This document shows, in pieces, positions 59,388 through 64,000 of a stretch of 64,000 bases of DNA. A model generated the notes under the pieces. That model was not told the DNA's origin. It did no database searches and saw only the letters and a list, made by a program, of their open reading frames with translations. Position 1 is the first letter of the stretch; each line of letters begins with the position of its first letter. The position numbers and the translations under genes are program-made. Origin of the DNA: Citrobacter freundii (lineage in GTDB: Bacteria; Bacteroidota; Bacteroidia; Chitinophagales; Chitinophagaceae); the NCBI GenBank assembly GCA_003243445.1, contig QFQQ01000002.1, positions 1 through 64,000 on the forward strand, in the 5' to 3' direction.

Positions 59388-60404
59388 TCAGGGAAACTTT
59401 TTCAGCCATGTGAGTCTTAATATTATTTCCAGCAGAAGAAATCCCAGTGCCGCCAGCATAAAAGGAAGAAATAATTCGCGGAAACGTTTATAGGAAGTGA
59501 GCTCTACTTTTGAACGCTCAAGCTGGTCGATCTGCTTGTAAATATTTTGCAAAGCTTCTTTGTCTTTTGCGCGGAAATATCGCCCACCGGTTTCGTTGGC
59601 AATACGGCGCAACAGATCCTCGTCGATGAAATCCATCGCGGGGTTTCGCGCAGGCGCTTCACCATTGCCGGTGATCTCCACGATATTCGAGGCGATAGCA
59701 CCCATACCGATCGAATATACTTTGACCTGGTGTGCTTTGGCAATTTCCAACGCCGTCAGCGGATCGATCAGGCGTGTATCAGGCGCATCCTCCTTTCCGT
59801 CTGTCAGCAGGATGATCACACGGCTTTTCGCTTTGCTTTCGGTGAGACGTCCAACCGCGGTAGCAAGCCCTTCGCCGATCACCGTTCCATCCTTCAGAAA
59901 ACGGCGGCTTTCCAGCGTCTGTATCTGCCGGATCAGCGTATTGCGGTCAGTAGTGATCGGGCATTGCGTGAAGCTTTCCCCGGAAAAGATCACCAGGCCG
60001 ATACGGTCAACCGGCCGGCTTCTCACAAATTCTTCGGCCACTTCTTTTGCAGCTTCCATGCGGGATGGTTGTATATCACGTGAGCCCATACTGCCGCTCA
60101 CATCCATACACAATACGATATCGATCCCCTCACCTACTGTCTGTTGCTGATCATTTCTCTTTTGCGGTCTCGCCAGCGCCATGATCAATGCACATACGGC
60201 CAGCAGACGCAAAATAAAAGGCACATGCCGCAGATATACCTTTAGGGATGACGCACGGAACGCTTCCGCTGTCGACATACGGACAGCCCCCTGACGGCTA
60301 TCGAACTTTTTCCTGTACCACCAGATCATCAATGGCACCAATGCGAAAAAGGCGAACACCCAGGGATGGGCAAAATCAATATTTTTTAACCAGTCGTAAA
60401 ACAT
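59388..60404 (-). CDS. batA: BatA-type von Willebrand factor A membrane protein
   Basis: A 338-aa protein with two N-terminal and one C-terminal membrane segments and a periplasmic vWA domain. The MIDAS metal site is CMDVSGSMGSRD (DxSxS), with Thr in ITTDRNT and Asp in LTDGKEDAPD. BatA works with MoxR and BatB-E in aerotolerance and envelope homeostasis of Bacteroidota, but the mechanism is unclear. It is the last member of the local cluster; batB, batC, batD and batE are not found downstream, where rsgA follows. It is probably in one transcript with the BatD-like and DUF58 genes. Confidence 0.9.
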   Translation of the reverse strand: MFYDWLKNIDFAHPWVFAFFALVPLMIWWYRKKFDSRQGAVRMSTAEAFRASSLKVYLRHVPFILRLLAVCALIMALARPQKRNDQQQTVGEGIDIVLCMDVSGSMGSRDIQPSRMEAAKEVAEEFVRSRPVDRIGLVIFSGESFTQCPITTDRNTLIRQIQTLESRRFLKDGTVIGEGLATAVGRLTESKAKSRVIILLTDGKEDAPDTRLIDPLTALEIAKAHQVKVYSIGMGAIASNIVEITGNGEAPARNPAMDFIDEDLLRRIANETGGRYFRAKDKEALQNIYKQIDQLERSKVELTSYKRFRELFLPFMLAALGFLLLEIILRLTWLKKFP

Positions 60405-60424
60405 CGGCCTTTATCTTTCTGCAA

Positions 60425-61345
60425 TCAGGTGGCTGGCTGCTGTGCAGCCGGCTTTATTGATTGCTCGATATGTTCAATTGTTTTTTTGATCGTATTCAAT
60501 GCACGCACATCGTCTGCATTGGTTGTTTCGTATTTGGCAAATTTTACAAAATCGCTCAACTGCAATATCTCCGCCAGCTCACCGTATAGTGACGGCTCTA
60601 TACCGATCGATTTCAGTTGTTGTACTAAATCTCCGGTCGTTTGCTGCAATGAGTGTATTCCCTTTCTTTTCTGCACATAAGTCCGGAATACATCGGTCAT
60701 CCCCGAATAATACGCTTTTGGCGTGAGCTTTTCTTTGCGGAGTTTTTCCAATTGTTCCATTGCCTGTTTATATGGATCGATTGGCGCCGCAACAGGTTTA
60801 ACTACCGGCTTTTTCGGTCTGCGCAAAACAAAAAACAATATAACCGCAAGCAACACGCCTACCCCGATAAACCACCAGAGCTTACCCTGTTTTTTTTCTT
60901 CCACTGGTTTTACTTCCATCACATCTTTTACATCATGATAGGGCTGTTGCGGATCAAATGGAGAAAAGCCAACGTCCACCGGAATGGAATCCGTCATGAT
61001 CGTTTCATCAAAACCCAACGGCAATGCCGGTAATACCCAGTGGCCGGAATCAAAACTGGTGATATAGATCGTTTGCGACAAAGACGTGCCACTTCCGGCA
61101 TTTGCCGTATCGATCTTACCGGGATTGATGATCTCAAAATGCGGAATGGAATCAAGCTGAAAAAAACGGATAGGCTGATTTTCCGGAATATCAGCTTCAA
61201 GCTTTAGTTGTATACGCTCCCCTATCACTATCTGCGACCGGTCTACAGAGGCCCTGACGACCGTCTTATTCTGAGCAGTCACCCAGCCGGACATGAACAA
61301 TGCAATAATGCCAAATATGGTTCTATAAACAAAAATCCTCGTCAT
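60425..61345 (-). CDS. BatD/oxygen-tolerance-like protein with C-terminal cytoplasmic domain
   Basis: A 306-aa membrane protein. The signal peptide/first helix is FGIIALFMSGWVTAQ; residues about 25-150 are a beta-rich periplasmic domain, ending VEEKKQGK before a transmembrane segment WWFIGVGVLLAVILFFVL near 155-175. The C-terminal cytoplasmic helical part (ITPKAYYSGMTDVFRTYVQKRKG region) resembles the DUF4381/BatD-like linker seen between DUF58 and batA genes. It probably contributes to a membrane complex with the MoxR and vWA proteins. It lies 20 bp upstream of batA and 13 bp downstream of the DUF58 gene. Confidence 0.75.
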   Translation of the reverse strand: MTRIFVYRTIFGIIALFMSGWVTAQNKTVVRASVDRSQIVIGERIQLKLEADIPENQPIRFFQLDSIPHFEIINPGKIDTANAGSGTSLSQTIYITSFDSGHWVLPALPLGFDETIMTDSIPVDVGFSPFDPQQPYHDVKDVMEVKPVEEKKQGKLWWFIGVGVLLAVILFFVLRRPKKPVVKPVAAPIDPYKQAMEQLEKLRKEKLTPKAYYSGMTDVFRTYVQKRKGIHSLQQTTGDLVQQLKSIGIEPSLYGELAEILQLSDFVKFAKYETTNADDVRALNTIKKTIEHIEQSIKPAAQQPAT

Positions 61346-61358
61346 TCAAAATGGTGGT

Positions 61359-62231
61359 TCACTTGTTTCGGCTTAAGAAAAACCGTTGCAACACTTTTAC
61401 ATAGTCGTCGCCGGTTTGCAAATGCAGCAGATCGCTGCCTGCTTTCTTAAATGTTTGTGTACTGTATTCGGTGATCCTGAAAAACTCCTGCTGATAACTT
61501 TCTCTCACAAATTCGCTGCTGCTATCGATCCATTTCATCTTTCCGGTCTCTGCATCCTGGATCTGTATCAATCCCGCATCCGGCAGTTTCATATCCATGC
61601 GGTCATATACTTTGATGCCGACAACATCATGTTTTTTTGCAGCAATGCGCAATGCATCATCATAATTTGCGTCGATGAAGTCGCTTAATATGAACGCGAT
61701 GCTTTTTTGCTTGGTGCAATTATTAAAATATCGCAAAGCTGCCGTCAATTGTGTTCCATTTCCCTTTGGCTCCTTACTCAGCAATTGCCGCACAATGAAC
61801 AATGCCTGGTCCCGTCCTTTCTTTGGTGGCAGGTATGCTTCCACCTTATCGCTGTAAAATATCACCCCAACCTTGTCTCCATTATTGACCGCAGAAAAAC
61901 TCAGCACTGCTCCCAGTTCCGTAATAATATCCCTCTTCGTCGCATGCACCGTCCCAAACTTCGAGCTCGCACTGATATCCACCAGCAACATCACCGTCAA
62001 CTCCCGCTCCTCCTCAAACACCTTACTGAACGGATGCCCAAACCTCGCCGACACATTCCAGTCAATAAACCTGATATCATCCCCCGCCGAATACTCCCTC
62101 ACCTCCTTAAACGACATCCCCTTTCCCTTAAACGCACTATGGTACTCCCCGGTAAACAGATCGGAAGCAAGTTTCTTGCTTTTGATCTCGAGGGTGCGAA
62201 CCTTTTTTATTATTTCTGAAGTGGACAACAT
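61359..62231 (-). CDS. DUF58 domain protein (vWA-like) of the moxR cluster
   Basis: A 290-aa cytoplasmic protein of the DUF58 family. Typical blocks are GEYHSAFKGKGMSFKEVREYSAGDDIRFIDWNVSA and VMLLVDISASSKFG with the degenerate MIDAS. DUF58 proteins accompany MoxR ATPases and vWA proteins and may be their substrate adaptor. The usual bat operon order is moxR-DUF58-batD-like-batA, kept here, but an H1 element carrying a four-helix-bundle gene (62236-62765) lies between moxR and this gene, so the operon may be split. The start ATG 62231 is 5 bp from the element. Confidence 0.9.
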   Translation of the reverse strand: MLSTSEIIKKVRTLEIKSKKLASDLFTGEYHSAFKGKGMSFKEVREYSAGDDIRFIDWNVSARFGHPFSKVFEEERELTVMLLVDISASSKFGTVHATKRDIITELGAVLSFSAVNNGDKVGVIFYSDKVEAYLPPKKGRDQALFIVRQLLSKEPKGNGTQLTAALRYFNNCTKQKSIAFILSDFIDANYDDALRIAAKKHDVVGIKVYDRMDMKLPDAGLIQIQDAETGKMKWIDSSSEFVRESYQQEFFRITEYSTQTFKKAGSDLLHLQTGDDYVKVLQRFFLSRNK

Positions 62232-62235
62232 ATGT

Positions 62236-62765
62236 GTCGATGGCCGATGACCGATGGCCGTTGGCCGATTATCAATCTTTAAAGCGGTTAATTAATAATT
62301 TTACCGATTATCTTAAATCAGCTTTCTCGTACCGGGTTATTAACCCATTAACCAATCGCTGACCGTCCTTGATCAATTCGAAAATCTTCGGCAAAGCTTC
62401 AGCTTTTGACATTCCCAGCATTTCACTGATATGTACCAATGTTTCCAACTCGTATAAAGAGCCTCTTGATATATACAGAAACTGAATTGTATCCTTTTTA
62501 TAATTCCTTCCTAATCCTTCTGCAATATTTGCCGGAACCGAAACTGCTGCACGTTTCATCTGGGAACTGAGACCAAACATCTCCTCTTTCGGAAAAAAAC
62601 TTACCAGCTAATAAACTTCTTTCACTAACAACATAGCCTTTTTCCAGGCATCGAGATTTCTATAATTAGACATGTTTAACATTTTTGTTGTTCGTTAAAT
62701 AAAAGCACCGTAAATAATTTAACTCTTCGCCTCGGCCAACTGTCATCTGTCATCGGCCATCGAAC
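62236..62765. repeat. Heptad palindromic element H1-8 that carries a four-helix-bundle gene
   Basis: The left arm 62236-62269 (CGATGGC, CGATGAC, CGATGGC, CGTTGGC) pairs with the right arm 62731-62765 (GCCAACTG, TCATCTG, TCATCGGCCATCGAAC). The GTTGGCCGA variant is mirrored in both arms. The loop holds the four-helix-bundle gene 62308-62673. The element sits between moxR and the DUF58 gene. Confidence 0.87.
62308..62673 (-). pseudogene. Four-helix-bundle protein (23S rRNA intervening-sequence family), amber-interrupted
   Basis: From ATG 62673 the frame reads MSNYRNLDAWKKAMLLVKEVY, a TAG (62608-62610), then LVSFFPKEEMFGLSSQMKRAA and so on in the same frame to the stop at 62308. Without the TAG this is a full 121-codon member of the four-helix-bundle family, with the typical RNLDAWKKAM start and SVPANIAEGLGRNYKKDTIQFLYISRGSLYELETLV. 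A single base change (for example AAG to TAG) explains it. The open part from 62580 (90 aa) could be made from a later ATG but would lack helix 1. It is only distantly related to the copy at 43876, and it lies between arms of a different repeat word. Confidence 0.85.
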
Positions 62766-62767
62766 AA

Positions 62768-63769
62768 CTATGGTACATTCACCTTCTTAAGTATCTCCTC
62801 AATCACCTCCTCCACTCCCACATTCTCCGCCTCTGCCTCATAGGTCAATCCAATACGGTGCCGCAATACATCGTTGCAGATGCTGCGGATGTCTTCGGGG
62901 ATGACGAAGCCGCGTTTGTTGAGGAAGGCCTGGGCCTTGCCGGCGAGGGCGAGGTTGATCGAGGCGCGGGGTGAACCGCCGTAGGAGATCAGGGGTTTTA
63001 ATTTTTCGAGCTGGTATTTTTCGGGCGTGCGCGTGGCAAAGACGATATCGAGAATATATTGCTCGATCTTTTCATCCATGTAGATCTGGCGCGTCAGCTC
63101 TTTTGCATTTTTTACCTCCTGGATAGACACAACCTGTTTGACGGGTTGTGTGCTCAGTCCCTGCACATTCTGACGGATGATCATTTGCTCCTCGTGCATT
63201 TTTGGATAACCAACGATCACTTTCATGATAAAGCGATCGACCTGCGCTTCCGGAAGCGGATATGTTCCTTCCTGTTCCAGTGGATTTTGGGTAGCAAGAA
63301 CGAGGAAAGGATCATCAAGTTTATAGGTCGTATCTCCGATCGTTACCTGTCTCTCCTGCATCGCTTCGAGCAATGCGGACTGCACTTTTGCGGGAGCACG
63401 GTTGATCTCGTCGGCCAGAAGAAAATTGGTGAAGATAGGACCCTTGCGAACAACGAATTCATTCTTCTGCTGGTTATAGATCAACGTTCCGATCACGTCA
63501 GCAGGTAAAAGATCGGGGGTAAATTGTATACGGCTGAAATTGGCGTGGATCGCCTGCGAAAGAGATTTGATCGTAAGCGTTTTTGCCAGCCCGGGAACAC
63601 CCTCCAGCAACACGTGGCCATTACTCAGCAAACCGATCAGCAAACGATCAAGCATATGGCTCTGACCAACGATTACATGGCCAACTTCTTCTCTCAGTTT
63701 ATCAGTGAATTGCCCCGCCTGGTTGATCTTTTCATTCAGCAGACGGATATCTTCTGCGGTTTTTAACAT
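62768..63769 (-). CDS. moxR: MoxR-family AAA+ ATPase
   Basis: A 333-aa AAA+ ATPase of the MoxR/RavA group. Walker A is LEGVPGLAKT (about residues 54-63), Walker B is FLLADEINRAP (about 112-122), sensor 1 is ATQNPLEQEGTYPLPEAQVDRF, and the C-terminal lid holds SPRASINLALAGKAQAFL. It is expected to act with DUF58 and vWA proteins as a chaperone for assembly or metal insertion. It leads the bat-type cluster on the minus strand, but a palindromic element and broken gene separate it from DUF58. No strong -7 box was found. Confidence 0.94.
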   Translation of the reverse strand: MLKTAEDIRLLNEKINQAGQFTDKLREEVGHVIVGQSHMLDRLLIGLLSNGHVLLEGVPGLAKTLTIKSLSQAIHANFSRIQFTPDLLPADVIGTLIYNQQKNEFVVRKGPIFTNFLLADEINRAPAKVQSALLEAMQERQVTIGDTTYKLDDPFLVLATQNPLEQEGTYPLPEAQVDRFIMKVIVGYPKMHEEQMIIRQNVQGLSTQPVKQVVSIQEVKNAKELTRQIYMDEKIEQYILDIVFATRTPEKYQLEKLKPLISYGGSPRASINLALAGKAQAFLNKRGFVIPEDIRSICNDVLRHRIGLTYEAEAENVGVEEVIEEILKKVNVP

Positions 63770-63922
63770 TGGCTTGATTTATGGTGACACAAAATACGAA
63801 TTCGAAAGATGCAAATTATTTGCCGATATGACTCACAATCGTAAATACTTTGCTTTTTTTTAGTATTTCTACCTTGCAGCAGCATCCCCTGCAGGTTATT
63901 TTTACCATTATAACCAAAGTAT

Positions 63923-64000
63923 ATGAAAAAACACCTCCTGTCATTCGTGGTCCTGGCCACGCTTTTTACAACAGTATTATCCGGTTGTAGCAAAGATGAC
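63923..64000 (+). CDS. Start of a lipoprotein gene (cut by the window end)
   Basis: Only the first 26 codons are in the window: MKKHLLSFVVLATLFTTVLSGCSKDD, a typical lipoprotein signal with the lipobox LSGC. The product is therefore an envelope lipoprotein of unknown function. The gene is divergent from moxR. An A/T-rich leader precedes it; no clear TAnnTTTG is seen. Confidence 0.7.
   Translation, partial: MKKHLLSFVVLATLFTTVLSGCSKDD

Noticed and set aside
44182..62610. TAG reassigned to an amino acid (pyrrolysine or recoded amber)
   Set aside because: Several ordinary genes end with TAG (7433, 29353, 43799, 53107) and no pyl genes are visible; readthrough of just these two stops is not excluded.
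2711..62765. Short repeats considered as a CRISPR array
   Set aside because: Units are 7-9 bp, contiguous, degenerate and in inverted arms, with no spacers of constant length and no cas genes.
2711..62765. Elements considered as REP/RAYT (IS200-type) sequences
   Set aside because: No conserved GTAG tetranucleotide, no tyrosine transposase gene and no fixed stem sequence across families.

Overview
The window is chromosomal DNA of a Bacteroidota bacterium, most likely Chitinophagales/Chitinophagaceae. Evidence: an LpxC-FabZ fusion, proteins with type IX secretion (T9SS) sorting tails and a gliding-type C-terminal domain, promoters of the TAnnTTTG -7 type, almost no Shine-Dalgarno sequences, and a bat/moxR locus. 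I see no rRNA, tRNA, phage, IS transposase or CRISPR array.

Layout. 1-9100: secreted zinc metalloprotease, lpxC/fabZ, gyrB, a lipoprotein, a TPR protein and a 67-aa orphan. 9170-13800: gliding-type secreted protein, small membrane protein, an autoregulated tetR-MFS efflux pair and a methyltransferase. 14000-29850: two very large secreted subtilisins, another T9SS protein, two small beta-sandwich proteins and mfd. 30300-40100: housekeeping genes (ferredoxin reductase-like, glyS, yihY, mazG-like, dtd, arfB-like, dihaem peroxidase, flippase, MBL hydrolase). 40400-43800: a 1131-aa envelope protein. 44700-51300: one long minus-strand envelope operon with a winged-helix regulator, four tandem membrane paralogues, dgkA, DUF1361, creD and a ferritin-like protein. 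51600-55400: glpK-glpD-glpF. 55600-58300: class III aminotransferase, gamma carbonic anhydrase and two small proteins. 58400-64000: rsgA and moxR-DUF58-batD-like-batA, then the start of a lipoprotein gene.

The most unusual content lies between the genes. About twenty intergenic loci carry palindromic elements whose two arms are runs of short degenerate units of 7 or 9 bp, in several different words (CGATGGT, GACCGCG, AAAAGTA, GTTGTCC, TTCCAGAGG, GGATTATTG, and a TTCGCG word), separated by a loop. Two loci, one heptad and one nonamer, hold in the loop a gene of the four-helix-bundle (23S rRNA intervening-sequence protein) family, and both genes are broken by one in-frame TAG. I infer that these are complete but decayed members of element families whose gene-less copies are scattered around them, each family perhaps with its own four-helix-bundle partner. 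Several elements abut or supply the stop codon of the neighbouring gene, and unit variants are mirrored between the arms of one locus.

A second regulatory signal is a 17-bp palindrome (ACTTTG-5-CAAAGT) placed exactly 7 bp before two start codons of the envelope operon, around its winged-helix regulator; it is probably that regulator's operator.
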